From positions 1,247,501-1,311,500 of the forward strand of contig NZ_CP133988.1 in the NCBI RefSeq assembly GCF_031582885.1: a DNA stretch of 64,000 nucleotides. Direction: 5' to 3'. How positions within the stretch are numbered: position 1 is the first letter of the stretch; the number at the start of each line of letters is the position of its first letter. Source of the DNA: Streptococcus parasanguinis (GTDB lineage Bacteria; Bacillota; Bacilli; Lactobacillales; Streptococcaceae). Below, one piece after another: positions 1-9,019 of the stretch. The position numbers and the translations under genes were made by a program. The notes below the pieces were generated by a model, which made no database searches, was not told the origin of the DNA, and saw nothing but the letters and a program-made list of their open reading frames with translations.

Positions 1-67
1 CACCATTGTCTATCTCTTCTTCCAACGCCATATCATTGCAGGAATGAGCAACGGCGCAGTGAAATAA
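1..67 (+). CDS. msmG: Sugar ABC transporter permease, C-terminal end (partial)
   Basis: The reading frame is open from the window edge and ends at the TAA at 65-67. Its last 21 residues end in GMSNGAVK, the usual end of MsmG-type permeases, in which a final membrane helix is followed by a short basic tail. In streptococci msmEFG imports raffinose, melibiose and other oligosaccharides, and gtfA follows, as it does here. Only the tail is visible, so the assignment rests on this tail plus the gtfA neighbour. Confidence 0.7.
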   Translation, partial: TIVYLFFQRHIIAGMSNGAVK

Positions 68-117
68 GATACAAAGGGACGATTCAGCTTGCTGAAAATT
101 TCTGTAGTACCCTAGGG
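68..117. repeat. Intergenic structured repeat, copy A
   Basis: The segment starts directly after the permease stop with GATACAAAGGGACGATTCAG and continues CTTGCTGA, then ends near CCCTAGGG. The same core recurs at 241-286. CAGC-TT-GCTG inside it can pair. Together with 241-286 it flanks two further hairpins. It is not a repeat family I can name. Confidence 0.6.
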
Positions 118-120
118 CAT

Positions 121-210
121 CCACATCCGTAGACTACTGAAGTAGTAACGGCTGTGGAAATATAGGAAATCGACGTAGTGTGCTTGCACACAAGGAGATT
201 TATCTTTTTT
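121..210 (+). terminator. Tandem hairpins after the permease gene, the second terminator-like
   Basis: The first hairpin, 121-157, is nearly continuous: CCACA, CCGT and ACTACT pair with AGTAGT, ACGG and TGTGG around a GA turn. The second, 167-201, pairs AAATC/GATTT and GTGTG/CACAC around CTTG and runs into a T-rich stretch ending at 210. It probably ends most of the upstream sugar-transport transcript before gtfA. Confidence 0.55.
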
Positions 211-240
211 CCTAAGAAATTAGTCCCGTGTTCAATTCCA

Positions 241-286
241 GATACAAAGTAACGATTCAGCTTGCTGATTTCAATCGTATCCTAGG
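241..286. repeat. Intergenic structured repeat, copy B
   Basis: This repeats the 68-95 core (GATACAAAG, ACGATTCAGCTTGCTGA) with two base changes and again ends in CCTAGG. Here ACGATT pairs with AATCGT and the GATAC start mirrors the GTATC end, so the copy can fold as a hairpin. Confidence 0.6.
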
Positions 287-313
287 AAGTAATTCTAAAA
301 TAGAAAAACTCAT

Positions 314-343
314 GAAAGCCAGGTCCTCAAAGACTTGGCTTTC
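314..343 (+). other. Stable hairpin just before gtfA
   Basis: GAAAGCCAGGTC pairs with GACTTGGCTTTC (one G-T pair) around a 6-nt loop. It is followed by A residues rather than T, so on this strand it looks like an mRNA processing or stabilising hairpin rather than a terminator. It lies 20 bases before the gtfA start and just ahead of its AAAGGG ribosome site. Confidence 0.5.
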
Positions 344-363
344 AAAAAAGAAAGGGAACCATT

Positions 364-1806
364 ATGCCAATTCAAAACAAAACCATGTTAATTACTTACT
401 CAGATAGCTTAGGAAATAACCTTAAGGATCTCTATGAAAATCTGGAGAAACATTTTGGGGATGCAGTAGGTGGGGTTCACCTCTTGCCATTTTTCCCATC
501 AACTGGTGACCGTGGCTTTGCGCCTGTAGACTATGACCAAGTGGATCCAGCCTTTGGAGATTGGGAAGATGTCAAACGCTTGGGCGACAAGTACTATCTT
601 ATGTTTGACTTTATGATCAATCACATTTCTCGTCAATCTAAATACTACAAGGACTACCAAGAAAAGCATGACCAAAGTGCCTATAAGGATCTCTTTCTCA
701 ACTGGGACAAGTTCTGGCCAGAGAATCGCCCAACTCAAGCAGATGTAGATTTGATTTATAAGCGCAAAGACCGGGCTCCAAAACAAGCTATCACTTTTGC
801 GGATGGGACGACCGAGCATCTCTGGAATACTTTCGGGGAAGAGCAGATTGATCTAGACGTGACCAAGGACGTGACCATGGACTTTATTCGCAAGACCATC
901 GAACACCTGGCGAGCAATGGCTGTGACCTGATTCGACTAGATGCCTTTGCCTATGCGGTGAAGAAATTGGACACCAATGATTTCTTCGTGGAGCCAGACA
1001 TTTGGGATTTGTTGGATAAGGTGCGCGATATGGCGGCAGGCTACGGCGCTGAGCTTCTTCCAGAGATTCATGAGCACTATTCCATCCAATTTAAGATTGC
1101 CGATCACGACTATTATGTCTATGACTTCGCCCTTCCAATGGTAACCCTCTATACCCTCTATAGTTCAAAAGTGGAGCGTCTTGCCAAGTGGTTGAAGATG
1201 AGTCCGATGAAGCAATTCACGACGCTCGATACCCATGATGGGATTGGGGTGGTCGATGTCAAGGATATCTTGACGGATGAAGAGATTGACTATGCTTCAA
1301 ATGAGCTCTATAAGGTAGGAGCAAATGTTAAACGCAAATATTCCACAGCAGAATACAACAATTTGGACATCTACCAAATCAATTCGACCTACTATTCAGC
1401 GCTTGGAGATGACGATCGTAAGTACTTCCTAGCCCGCTTAATTCAAGCCTTTGCACCAGGCATTCCACAAGTTTATTATGTTGGATTCCTAGCTGGGAAG
1501 AATGATTTGGAACTCTTAGAAAACACCAAAGAAGGCCGCAATATCAACCGTCATTACTACAGCAATGAAGAAATTGCTCAAGAAGTGGAGCGGCCAGTCG
1601 TGCAATCCCTTCTCAAGCTCTTTAGTTTCCGGAACAACTCGCAAGCTTTTGACATAGAAGGAAGCATTGAGGTGGAAACACCAGATGAACATACCATTGT
1701 CATCACGCGCCAAAATAAAGAGCAGACTGTCACAGCAGTAGCCCGAATCGATCTTGCTGAGGGCACTTACCAAGTGACAGAAAATGGTCGAGAAAAGGTG
1801 TTTTAA
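364..1806 (+). CDS. gtfA: Sucrose phosphorylase
   Basis: This 480-residue cytoplasmic GH13 enzyme splits sucrose with phosphate into glucose-1-phosphate and fructose. It matches streptococcal GtfA in length and opening ([17 protein letters not shown]). The catalytic residues fit the family spacing: nucleophile D193 in RLDAFAYA, acid/base E234 in PEIHEH, and H291-D292 in DTHDGIG. AAAGGG lies 9 bases before the ATG. It follows the sugar ABC permease, as in the msm operon, where imported sucrose or raffinose-derived sucrose feeds it. The dexB and msmK genes that usually come next are absent; galKTE follow after a terminator. Confidence 0.95.
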   Translation: MPIQNKTMLITYSDSLGNNLKDLYENLEKHFGDAVGGVHLLPFFPSTGDRGFAPVDYDQVDPAFGDWEDVKRLGDKYYLMFDFMINHISRQSKYYKDYQEKHDQSAYKDLFLNWDKFWPENRPTQADVDLIYKRKDRAPKQAITFADGTTEHLWNTFGEEQIDLDVTKDVTMDFIRKTIEHLASNGCDLIRLDAFAYAVKKLDTNDFFVEPDIWDLLDKVRDMAAGYGAELLPEIHEHYSIQFKIADHDYYVYDFALPMVTLYTLYSSKVERLAKWLKMSPMKQFTTLDTHDGIGVVDVKDILTDEEIDYASNELYKVGANVKRKYSTAEYNNLDIYQINSTYYSALGDDDRKYFLARLIQAFAPGIPQVYYVGFLAGKNDLELLENTKEGRNINRHYYSNEEIAQEVERPVVQSLLKLFSFRNNSQAFDIEGSIEVETPDEHTIVITRQNKEQTVTAVARIDLAEGTYQVTENGREKVF

Positions 1807-1814
1807 AATCTTTT

Positions 1815-1856
1815 AAAATCTCAATTGGGTGTCCTCCCAATTGAGATTTTTTGGTA
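1815..1856 (+). terminator. Intrinsic terminator after gtfA
   Basis: A 15-bp perfect stem (AAAATCTCAATTGGG with its complement) closes a 6-nt loop and runs into a T tract. It separates gtfA from the gal genes. Confidence 0.9.
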
Positions 1857-1978
1857 AAAATTTACTAAAATTAACTTAAAATAGACAAAAGTGACTAGAG
1901 GTTGAAATAGGACAAAACCCTCTCTTCTATGCTTTTTTAACTTAAAATAAAAAATTAATAAAATTTTACTAAAAATAC

Positions 1979-2028
1979 TTGAACTTTTACTTCTGATCAG
2001 ATATAATACAAGTATAAAAACGTTTACA
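1979..2028 (+). promoter_or_regulatory. galK promoter with LacI-family operator (cre or GalR site)
   Basis: TTGAAC (1979-1984), 17 bases, then TATAAT (2002-2007). TAAAAACGTTTACA at 2015-2028 matches 13 of 14 positions of the CcpA cre consensus and sits at about the transcription start, where bound repressor would block initiation. GalR operators look similar, so either or both regulators may bind. The 120 bases upstream are AT-rich with imperfect repeats of TTAACTTAAAATA. Confidence 0.75.
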
Positions 2029-2046
2029 AAACTAAAGGAGTTTCTC

Positions 2047-3225
2047 ATGACGACAACAATCACATCTCAAGATTTACAAGCAAAATTCCAGGCTGTCTTT
2101 GGGGAAAAGGCTGACCACACTTTCTTTTCACCAGGACGGATCAATCTGATCGGTGAACACACGGACTATAATGGTGGTCATGTTTTCCCAGCAGCCATCA
2201 CACTTGGTACCTACGGAGCTGCAAGAAAGCGTGAGGATAAGGTCTTGCGTTTCTTCTCAGGAAACTTTGAAGACAAGGGGATCATTGAAGTTCCACTTGA
2301 AAATCTCCACTTTGAAAAAGAGCACAACTGGACCAACTATCCAAAAGGCGTGCTCCACTTCTTGCAAGAAGCTGGTCATGTCATTGATAGCGGTATGGAT
2401 GTCTATGTCTACGGCAATATTCCAAACGGATCCGGTCTTTCTTCTTCAGCATCGCTTGAGCTCTTGATTGGCGTCATCGCTGAGAAACTATATGATCTTC
2501 AGTTAGATCGTCTAGATCTGGTCAAGATCGGGAAACAAACCGAAAATCACTTCATCGGAGTTAACTCTGGGATCATGGACCAATTTGCCATCGGTATGGG
2601 AGCTGATCAACGGGCTATTTATCTCGATACCAACACCCTAGAGTATGATCTGGTACCGCTGGACCTCAAAGACAATGTCGTGGTCATCATGAATACCAAC
2701 AAACGCCGGGAATTAGCGGATTCAAAATACAATGAACGCCGTGCGGAATGTGAAACTGCCGTCTCTGAACTCCAAGAAAAATTGGATATCCAAACCTTAG
2801 GGGAATTGGATCTCTGGGCTTTTGATGCCTACAGCTACTTGATCAAGGATGAAAATCGCATCAAACGAGCTCGCCATGCTGTACTTGAAAACCAACGGAC
2901 CCTCCAAGCTCGTAAGGCACTTGAAGCAGGTGATTTGGAAGGCTTTGGCCGTCTCATGAACGCTTCCCACGTATCCTTGGAGCATGACTACGAAGTGACA
3001 GGTCTAGAATTGGATACCTTGGTGCATACAGCCTGGGAACAAGAAGGCGTCTTGGGCGCTCGTATGACTGGAGCAGGCTTTGGTGGTTGTGCCATTGCCC
3101 TCGTAAACAAAGATAAGGTTGAAGCATTTAAAGAAGCTGTCGGCAAACGCTATGAAGAAGTCGTTGGCTATGCGCCAAGCTTCTATATTGCAGAGGTTGC
3201 GGCAGGAACACGGGTGCTTGATTAA
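2047..3225 (+). CDS. galK: Galactokinase
   Basis: This 392-residue protein phosphorylates alpha-D-galactose at C1 with ATP, the first Leloir step. The galactokinase signature [15 protein letters not shown] spans residues 30-44. The GHMP ATP loop ([11 protein letters not shown]) lies near 128-140, and D178 in NSGIMDQF is the expected catalytic base. A third GHMP motif, [11 protein letters not shown], lies near the C-terminus. AAAGGAG precedes the ATG. galT begins 12 bases after the stop, so the two are co-transcribed from the promoter at 1979-2007. No galR lies in the window; in many streptococci it is divergent from galK. Confidence 0.97.
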   Translation: MTTTITSQDLQAKFQAVFGEKADHTFFSPGRINLIGEHTDYNGGHVFPAAITLGTYGAARKREDKVLRFFSGNFEDKGIIEVPLENLHFEKEHNWTNYPKGVLHFLQEAGHVIDSGMDVYVYGNIPNGSGLSSSASLELLIGVIAEKLYDLQLDRLDLVKIGKQTENHFIGVNSGIMDQFAIGMGADQRAIYLDTNTLEYDLVPLDLKDNVVVIMNTNKRRELADSKYNERRAECETAVSELQEKLDIQTLGELDLWAFDAYSYLIKDENRIKRARHAVLENQRTLQARKALEAGDLEGFGRLMNASHVSLEHDYEVTGLELDTLVHTAWEQEGVLGARMTGAGFGGCAIALVNKDKVEAFKEAVGKRYEEVVGYAPSFYIAEVAAGTRVLD

Positions 3226-3237
3226 AAAGGAGATAGG

Positions 3238-4710
3238 ATGACAGAACAGGTATTAGATGCATTTGTCACAGCCGTCATTGCGGCGAGTGACTACGAAGAG
3301 ATGGATCGGATTTATCTAAAAAATCGCATCATGAGTCGCGTTGGAGAAGAAGGGCTAGATGCTCCAGCCCAAAAAGAAGAGTTGATCGCACTCAAAGATC
3401 AGCTGGTAGAGATCGCTGTTGCAAATAGCAAGATCCAGGATGGTATGGCCGCAAAAGACAGTTTGGGTGCGGAGTTGATGGATTGGATCACCCCTAGCCC
3501 TAGTCAGGTCAACCATCGCTTTTGGGAGACCTACCGTCAGTCCAAAGAAGACGCGATTGCAGATTTCTATGCCCTCTCTAAGCGCAATGATTACATCAAA
3601 GTCAAAGCCATTGCGCAAAACATTGCCTTTGAGGCAGAAACTCCCTACGGTTCTCTTGAAATCACCATTAATCTGTCAAAACCTGAAAAAGATCCTAAAG
3701 ACATTGCGGCGGCCAAGCTTGCCAAAGCTAGTCATTATCCAGCCTGCCAATTGTGTTTTGAAAATGAAGGCTATCAAGGTCGCCTAGACCATCCAGCCCG
3801 GGCTAATCACAGGATTATTCGCTTTGATATGGACGGTCATGATTGGGGCTTTCAATATTCCCCTTATGCCTACTTCAATGAACACTGCATTTTCCTCGAT
3901 AGCCAGCATGTTCCTATGGCCATTAGCCGCAAGACCTTTGAGCGACTCTTGACCATTGTCGAGACTTTCCCAGGCTATTTTGCAGGGTCCAATGCAGACC
4001 TGCCCATTGTAGGGGGATCCATCCTGACTCATGACCATTACCAAGGCGGACGCCATACCTTCCCTATGGAGCTAGCTCCTGTTGAGGAAAGCTTTAGCGT
4101 TGAGGGATTTGAGGCTGTATCGGTAGGAATTGTCAATTGGCCCATGTCGGTTCTCCGGTTGCAATCGGACAACAAGGCGCAATTGATTGCCCTGGCAGAC
4201 CATATCCTAACAGCCTGGCGAGGCTACTCGGATCCAGCCGTTCAAGTCTTAGCGGCATCCGACGGTCAGCCCCACCATACCATTACCCCCATTGCACGAA
4301 TTCGTGATGGGCATTATGAACTGGACTTGGTGCTCCGTGACAACCAAACCTCACCAGAGCATCCCGATGGCATTTATCACCCACATGCGGATGTGCAACA
4401 CATCAAAAAAGAAAATATCGGCCTGATCGAAGTCATGGGCTTGGCCATTTTGCCACCTCGCCTCAAGGAAGAGCTCAAGCAGGTTCAAGACTATTTGCTT
4501 GGACGTGAGAGCACGGTAGCGACCTACCACCAGCCTTGGGCAGATGATTTGAAAGCCACTCACCCAGCTATCACAGAAGAAGCAGAGGCAGAGGCCCTTG
4601 TCCGTGAATCAGTTGGCCAGATCTTTGCGCGCGTGCTGGAAGATGCTGGAGTCTACAAGAGAACATCAGAAGGACAAGCTGCCTTTAGACGCTTTGTTGC
4701 GACACTTTAA
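3238..4710 (+). CDS. galT: UTP-hexose-1-phosphate uridylyltransferase, class II
   Basis: This 490-residue protein exchanges UMP between UDP-glucose and galactose-1-phosphate, the second Leloir step. The length and sequence are those of the Firmicutes-type GalT, which differs from the shorter E. coli form. Histidine-rich segments such as [11 protein letters not shown] and [13 protein letters not shown] are the family's active-site and nucleotide-binding stretches. AAGGAG stands before the ATG and the spacing to galK is 12 bases. Confidence 0.95.
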   Translation: MTEQVLDAFVTAVIAASDYEEMDRIYLKNRIMSRVGEEGLDAPAQKEELIALKDQLVEIAVANSKIQDGMAAKDSLGAELMDWITPSPSQVNHRFWETYRQSKEDAIADFYALSKRNDYIKVKAIAQNIAFEAETPYGSLEITINLSKPEKDPKDIAAAKLAKASHYPACQLCFENEGYQGRLDHPARANHRIIRFDMDGHDWGFQYSPYAYFNEHCIFLDSQHVPMAISRKTFERLLTIVETFPGYFAGSNADLPIVGGSILTHDHYQGGRHTFPMELAPVEESFSVEGFEAVSVGIVNWPMSVLRLQSDNKAQLIALADHILTAWRGYSDPAVQVLAASDGQPHHTITPIARIRDGHYELDLVLRDNQTSPEHPDGIYHPHADVQHIKKENIGLIEVMGLAILPPRLKEELKQVQDYLLGRESTVATYHQPWADDLKATHPAITEEAEAEALVRESVGQIFARVLEDAGVYKRTSEGQAAFRRFVATL

Positions 4711-4773
4711 GTGTGGAGAAGCGGCAGAAATTTGGTACAATAAGAGAGAAGACAATAAGCGAAAGGAAAACAA

Positions 4774-5772
4774 ATGGCAATACTCGTACTCGGAGGAGCT
4801 GGTTACATCGGTTCCCATATGGTGGACCGTTTGGTCAATGAAGGACAGGAAAAAGTCGTCGTGGTCGATAGTCTGGTCACAGGTCACCGTGCAGCGGTGC
4901 ATCCAGATGCCGTCTTTTACCAAGGAGATCTGGCGGATCAAGACTTTATGCGCACTGTTTTTAAGGAACATGCAGATATTGACGCCGTCATCCACTTTGC
5001 GGCCTACTCACTGGTCGCTGAATCCATGGCCGATCCATTGAAATATTTTGATAACAATACAGCAGGCATGGTCAAGCTCTTGGAAGTCATGCATGAATGT
5101 GGGGTGCACTACATCGTCTTTTCTTCAACTGCTGCCACCTACGGCATTCCAGAAGAAATTCCGATTCTTGAAACCACTCCTCAAAAACCAATCAACCCTT
5201 ATGGCGAAAGCAAGCTCATGATGGAAACCATTATGCGTTGGGCTGATCAAGCCTACGGCATCAAGTATGTGCCCCTTCGTTACTTTAATGTAGCAGGTGC
5301 CAAGCCTGACGGATCTATCGGAGAAGACCATGGACCCGAGACCCATCTCTTGCCAATCGTCTTACAAGTAGCCCAAGGCAAACGCGAGAAGATCTCTATT
5401 TTTGGAGATGACTATAAGACACCAGATGGCACCAATGTTCGGGACTATGTCCATCCATTTGACTTGGCAGATGCTCATCTTTTAGCGGTGGAGTATCTCC
5501 GAAAAGGGAATGAATCGACCGCCTTTAATCTGGGCTCATCGACCGGATTCTCCAATCTTCAAATCGTTGAAGCAGCTCGCAAGGTGACGGGACATCCGAT
5601 CCCACTTGAGCTGGCCGATCGCAGACCAGGTGATCCAGATACTCTGATCGCATCCTCTGAGAAGGCGCGTGCCATCCTTGGCTGGCAGCCAAAATTTGAC
5701 AATATCGAAACCATTATCCAAACAGCCTGGGCTTGGCATTCCAGCCACCCAGATGGCTACAATGATCGATAA
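4774..5772 (+). CDS. galE: UDP-glucose 4-epimerase
   Basis: This 332-residue short-chain dehydrogenase-type enzyme interconverts UDP-galactose and UDP-glucose with bound NAD+. GGAGYIG at 7-13 is the NAD+ loop, SSTAATYG supplies the catalytic Ser/Thr, and Y143-x3-K147 lies in NPYGESK. GAAAGG precedes the ATG. It follows galT by 63 bases, in which TGGTACAAT (4733-4741) could be a weak extended -10 promoter giving galE some independent expression. Its last 13 codons and downstream bases are partly repeated at 8150-8200. Confidence 0.97.
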   Translation: MAILVLGGAGYIGSHMVDRLVNEGQEKVVVVDSLVTGHRAAVHPDAVFYQGDLADQDFMRTVFKEHADIDAVIHFAAYSLVAESMADPLKYFDNNTAGMVKLLEVMHECGVHYIVFSSTAATYGIPEEIPILETTPQKPINPYGESKLMMETIMRWADQAYGIKYVPLRYFNVAGAKPDGSIGEDHGPETHLLPIVLQVAQGKREKISIFGDDYKTPDGTNVRDYVHPFDLADAHLLAVEYLRKGNESTAFNLGSSTGFSNLQIVEAARKVTGHPIPLELADRRPGDPDTLIASSEKARAILGWQPKFDNIETIIQTAWAWHSSHPDGYNDR

Positions 5773-5900
5773 GGAGGGACTGGGGACATCATTTTTGAGA
5801 CTTTTTTAATAACATCTAAAACGACAGTTGATCTTGCTAAATGACTCGTTTCAGACGTCAGTCATTTCCTTAACCATCATAAAAAAGTGAGGTATTCAAA

Positions 5901-6485
5901 ATGAATAAAACCACAAAAATGTTAGCCGTCTTCTTGACAGCGGGTCTTCTTTTAGCTGGTTGCGCACAAAAAGAGAGTACAAAATCTACTAGTCCATCGT
6001 CTACTAAGGCGACAAGTAAAGCAACAAGCAAATCATCCGCTAAAGAAAAGACAAAAGAGTCATCAACTGATGAAAGCAAAAAAGAAGATGCGCTAGCAGG
6101 TGCACAAAAAACTGTTCTCGAAACGAGTGATGAAGCAGGTAAGTCAACTATCACCTTGTATTACAAGGGAGATACCTTGTTATTACAAGAAAAAGTTGAT
6201 GATTACGACGTCTCAAAAGTGCCTGGTGAGAACCCTCTTGAAACCATGAAAGAAGCCGTCGCTAAGAGCCAAGAAAAATTCAAAGATCTGATGGGCCATG
6301 GATTTGAACTAACATCAGAATACAAAGACGGAATCTTTTATATCCGCAATACCATTGATTACACAAAAATCGATTTTAATAAATTAAAAGAAATCGTACC
6401 AGGATTTAATCCCCTAGATGACAAAACAGTTAGTTATTCAGTAACGAAAGACAGCTTGATTAAGGGCGGTATGGTCGAAAAATAA
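5901..6485 (+). CDS. DUF1307-like lipoprotein
   Basis: This 194-residue secreted lipoprotein has a signal peptide ending in the lipobox LLAGC (Cys21). A Ser/Thr/Lys-rich linker to about residue 60 is followed by a compact domain that resembles the YehR/DUF1307 family, whose function is unknown. It probably sits on the outer face of the membrane. The start is the ATG after GTGAGG. It lies between galE and the insertion sequence and has no obvious partner. Confidence 0.75.
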   Translation: MNKTTKMLAVFLTAGLLLAGCAQKESTKSTSPSSTKATSKATSKSSAKEKTKESSTDESKKEDALAGAQKTVLETSDEAGKSTITLYYKGDTLLLQEKVDDYDVSKVPGENPLETMKEAVAKSQEKFKDLMGHGFELTSEYKDGIFYIRNTIDYTKIDFNKLKEIVPGFNPLDDKTVSYSVTKDSLIKGGMVEK

Positions 6486-6542
6486 ATAAAATGGGGAGCA
6501 GCTACGTTTCGTGTACTGACCCCAAAAAGTTAGACAATTAAT

Positions 6543-7379
6543 TCATCCAAAGGATCTAGTTCTGTATTGCACAGGACTAAATCCTTTTAGTTTTACCTTA
6601 ATGCGTTTGTTGTTGTAGTAATCAATATAGTCTACAATAGCTTGTTCCAATTGCTCAAGTGAGTGAAACGTCTTCTCATAACCATAAAACATCTCAGACT
6701 TAAGAATGCCAAAGAAGGACTCCATCATACCATTGTCTGGACTATTTCCCTTACGTGACATGGACGGTTGGATCCCTTTATCCTCTAAAAATTGATGATA
6801 ATACTGATGTTGGTATTGCCAACCTTGGTCACTATGGAGAATTGTATTTTCGTAATGCTCCTCTGTGAAGGCCTGGTCTAACATAGCTTTCACTTGTTCT
6901 AAGTTTGGTGAAGTTGAGAGATTGTAGGCAATAATTTCGCTGTTAAAGCCATCTAAAACAGGCGGTAAATACAATTTCTGTGTGCTATTTGGAATGGCAA
7001 ACTCTGTCACATCTGTGTAGCACTTTTCCATTGGTTTGGATGCTTCAAACTGGCGTTGAATAAGATTATCTACTTTCTTGCCAACTTCTCCTTGGTATGA
7101 AGAATACTTGCGTTTACGACGAATACGAGCTGTTAAACCAAGAATTTTCATCAGACGCTGCACCCTTTTGTGATTGACCGCACGACCACGATTCCTTAAT
7201 TCAAGAGTAACTCTACGATAGCCGTAATTTCCCTTATGTTCAACATAAATGGCTTGTATTTCCACTTTGATAGCTTGATCTTTATCTACTTGATTCAGTT
7301 GCTTTAAGTGGTAATAATAGGTTGAACGAGCAAGTTTGATAATGTTTAGAAGGATATCTAAAGGAAACTCTGTTACCAA
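6543..7379 (-). CDS. IS3-family transposase OrfB (DDE integrase domain)
   Basis: This is the catalytic half of the transposase, with a retroviral-type integrase core. The DDE residues are visible in [15 protein letters not shown] and [10 protein letters not shown]. An N-terminal HTH-like segment with [12 protein letters not shown] precedes the core. The frame overlaps the end of orfA by 7 bases in the -1 frame. The only start here is a TTG, and the open frame continues upstream through an A5 run near 7397. OrfB is therefore probably made as an OrfA-OrfB fusion by -1 frameshifting, as in other IS3 elements. Confidence 0.93.
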   Translation of the reverse strand: MVTEFPLDILLNIIKLARSTYYYHLKQLNQVDKDQAIKVEIQAIYVEHKGNYGYRRVTLELRNRGRAVNHKRVQRLMKILGLTARIRRKRKYSSYQGEVGKKVDNLIQRQFEASKPMEKCYTDVTEFAIPNSTQKLYLPPVLDGFNSEIIAYNLSTSPNLEQVKAMLDQAFTEEHYENTILHSDQGWQYQHQYYHQFLEDKGIQPSMSRKGNSPDNGMMESFFGILKSEMFYGYEKTFHSLEQLEQAIVDYIDYYNNKRIKVKLKGFSPVQYRTRSFG

Positions 7380-7891
7380 TCCTTGAACAATTTCTGTTTT
7401 TCTTCTTGCTCCTTTTCGTCCCTCAATCGGAGTTCTCTCAACTTTTTTAGAATAGCATTCTCCGCTCTCAGGTACTCATTTTCTGCTTGAAGACGTTCTA
7501 ACTCTGTCATCTCTTCAGGTTTTTTCTTTGGTTTACGTCCCATTTTAGGCGGTTTCCCTCTTGTTTTCTCAACAATAGTATACCCGTTTTTCTTATATTG
7601 TGCTATCCAATTAGGCAACATTCCAACACTTGGAAGAGCATAATCTAGAGACACCCTTATTTGTGAACGACCTTCAATCAGAACTTTATCAATGATTTCT
7701 CGTTTTAATTTAGGAGAATAATAACGATTCCTCCCCTTTGTAACAAACTCTATTCCGTAACGATCCATCAATTTAATCATGTACTGAAGATTGGGAATTT
7801 TTATCCCAAATATATTTGAAAGCTCTTTGAAGCTTCTCCCTTGTTTTCTAAGTTCATAGACCTGAACTTTATCTTCATAAGTTAATTTCAT
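7373..7891 (-). CDS. IS3-family transposase OrfA (helix-turn-helix protein)
   Basis: This is the DNA-binding half of the transposase, 172 residues from the ATG at 7891. That start has GGGG 8-10 bases upstream; an in-frame TTG five codons earlier is less likely. It has two helix-turn-helix units in the first 100 residues ([19 protein letters not shown] is the first) and a basic linker. A C-terminal leucine-zipper-like helix ([20 protein letters not shown]) typically mediates OrfA-OrfA and OrfA-OrfAB contacts. Confidence 0.9.
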   Translation of the reverse strand: MKLTYEDKVQVYELRKQGRSFKELSNIFGIKIPNLQYMIKLMDRYGIEFVTKGRNRYYSPKLKREIIDKVLIEGRSQIRVSLDYALPSVGMLPNWIAQYKKNGYTIVEKTRGKPPKMGRKPKKKPEEMTELERLQAENEYLRAENAILKKLRELRLRDEKEQEEKQKLFKDW

Positions 7892-7999
7892 TATAAAACA
7901 CCCCAAAAGTTAGATTTTTTCTGTCTAACTTTTGGGGTGCAGTTCATCGTTGCTCTCTTTTTGTTTTAGATGTTGCGGAGAAATTAATGATTATTGTGA

Positions 8000-8150
8000 A
8001 AAAAAGAATGGATAGATGAAGAGGTTAAAGAAGTGGAGATTACTTTATCGTATAACCAATATGAGTTTGTATGTTTTTCAGACGAGCATTTTAGAAGATT
8101 TATGGGGCAGATAACTTCTCTTCTCGAGCTATTTCACTTAACCCCCTAGG
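8000..8150 (+). pseudogene. Small gene remnant next to the IS
   Basis: An open frame of about 49 codons (KKEWIDEEVKEVEITLSYNQ onward, containing FVCFSDEHFRRFMGQ) ends at a TAG at 8147-8149 and has no start codon. A different frame upstream (GEINDYCEKK) would join it if the seven-A run at 7999-8005 had lost or gained a base. That upstream frame continues across the IS to an ATG at 6491. The reading is that a small gene was cut by the IS and frameshifted. I do not recognise the product; an immunity-type protein is a guess. Confidence 0.45.
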
Positions 8151-8200
8151 CTTGGTAGGGCCACCAACCAGATGATTACAATGATCCATAAGAAGGAACT
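8150..8200 (+). pseudogene. Remnant of a galE 3' end
   Basis: These 51 bases align without gaps to the last 42 bases of galE plus 9 after it (5731-5781) at about 39 of 51 positions. The final 31 are 26/31 identical, including the ACAATGATC core and ATAAG around the stop codon. Several differences fall at third positions, as expected for a diverged coding copy. No upstream galE sequence accompanies it. Confidence 0.65.
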
Positions 8201-8224
8201 CAAGTGAGTCAGCTTGAGTTTTTT
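8197..8224 (+). terminator. Intrinsic terminator before the LXG locus
   Basis: AACTCAAG pairs with CTTGAGTT around an 8-nt loop and a T tract follows. It isolates the toxin operon from upstream transcription. Confidence 0.8.
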
Positions 8225-8281
8225 GTGTGGGTGAATGAGCTGGGGATACCACTAACTAGGCTTTTTTCTAGCTGTGAAAGA

Positions 8282-8309
8282 TGTTATAATATGAAAAAAT
8301 TTAAAGGAG
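8282..8309 (+). promoter_or_regulatory. Extended -10 promoter and ribosome site of the LXG operon
   Basis: TGT-TATAAT (extended -10) with TATAAT at 8285-8290. The -35 region is only T-rich (8262-8267). AAAGGAG at 8303-8309 serves the ATG at 8316. The implied 5' untranslated region is about 20 bases. Confidence 0.7.
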
Positions 8310-8315
8310 ACATGA

Positions 8316-8663
8316 ATGGGAGATAAATACACAGTAAAAAGTGATCTTTCGGTGGCTGCTCAGCATGCTACTGCAATAGGATCTGCAAATGATCATCCAG
8401 CTATTACAGTTCAAAGAGATGAACAAACGACAGTTGCTGGTAATACTAGTGCTAAAAATGGTATTAGTCAATTTGAGACTCTTCAGGCTCAATTATCGAA
8501 TCATATTGTGAATATGATTCAAAATATCCATAGCTTGGCCGACCAATTTGAAGATAAAGATGCCATGATTCGTCAAAATTTAAATATTTTGAATACTATT
8601 CAGTCTAAGCCGTCATTCTCGAATGAAGCGAAATCAAAATACTTAGATGTATTAGAGGATTAG
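8316..8663 (+). CDS. LXG-associated small helical protein (DUF3130/Lap1-like)
   Basis: This 115-residue protein is largely helical after an N-terminal Thr/Asn-containing stretch and resembles the TIGR04197/DUF3130 type VII partner family. Known members (Lap1) bind the N-terminal LXG domain of a toxin and are needed for its export by the type VIIb system. It has no signal peptide. It is first in the operon, with 2 bases between its stop and the next gene. The family call is from length, position and the SAKNGISQFETL region; a profile search would settle it. Confidence 0.7.
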   Translation: MGDKYTVKSDLSVAAQHATAIGSANDHPAITVQRDEQTTVAGNTSAKNGISQFETLQAQLSNHIVNMIQNIHSLADQFEDKDAMIRQNLNILNTIQSKPSFSNEAKSKYLDVLED

Positions 8664-8665
8664 AT

Positions 8666-9019
8666 ATGAGTGCAGAAGATACTTGGAATAAGCTCCATAA
8701 GAAAGAACGACAACTTTCAGAGAAGGAGTGGGACTTATATCAGCGGATAGAAAAATTAGATTTGAAAAAAATGGAAGTAATGGATCAGCTGTTGAATGAT
8801 TCACATTGGTTAAATGATCTAGATTTTCTTTTCGAAGGTAGCAGATATCAAAGTCAAATGATAGATGACCAGTTAGAATTTCAGCATCAAGTGAGAATAA
8901 TGGAATACAGTTTGGATGAAGAATTAGAAAAACTTCGGAAAGAACATAAATCTATTGAAATGAAGTTAGATTCAATTCACCAAGAAAAAAGACGATTAGT
9001 GACGGAGGAAATCACATGA
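8666..9019 (+). CDS. LXG-associated coiled-coil protein (DUF3958/Lap2-like)
   Basis: This 117-residue, highly charged protein is predicted to be almost wholly helical coiled coil (runs rich in E, K, L and Q throughout, with no signal peptide or membrane segment). Its size and place between a Lap1-like protein and an LXG toxin match the second dedicated targeting factor, Lap2, of streptococcal LXG toxins. Its stop codon overlaps the next ATG (ATGA at 9016-9019), which points to translational coupling with the toxin. Confidence 0.7.
   Translation: MSAEDTWNKLHKKERQLSEKEWDLYQRIEKLDLKKMEVMDQLLNDSHWLNDLDFLFEGSRYQSQMIDDQLEFQHQVRIMEYSLDEELEKLRKEHKSIEMKLDSIHQEKRRLVTEEIT

Larger units (their letters stand above)
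6512..7946 (-). mobile_element. IS3-family insertion sequence (IS150-like group)
   Basis: The element is about 1435 bp. Its ends are imperfect inverted repeats: the left reads TGTACTGACCCCAAAAAGTT, the right in reverse TGAACTGCACCCCAAAAGTT, both followed by AGACA. It is flanked by a direct TCG triplet (6509-6511 and 7947-7949), the 3-bp target duplication usual for this family. It carries overlapping orfA and orfB on the minus strand, both intact, so it may still be mobile. Confidence 0.93.
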
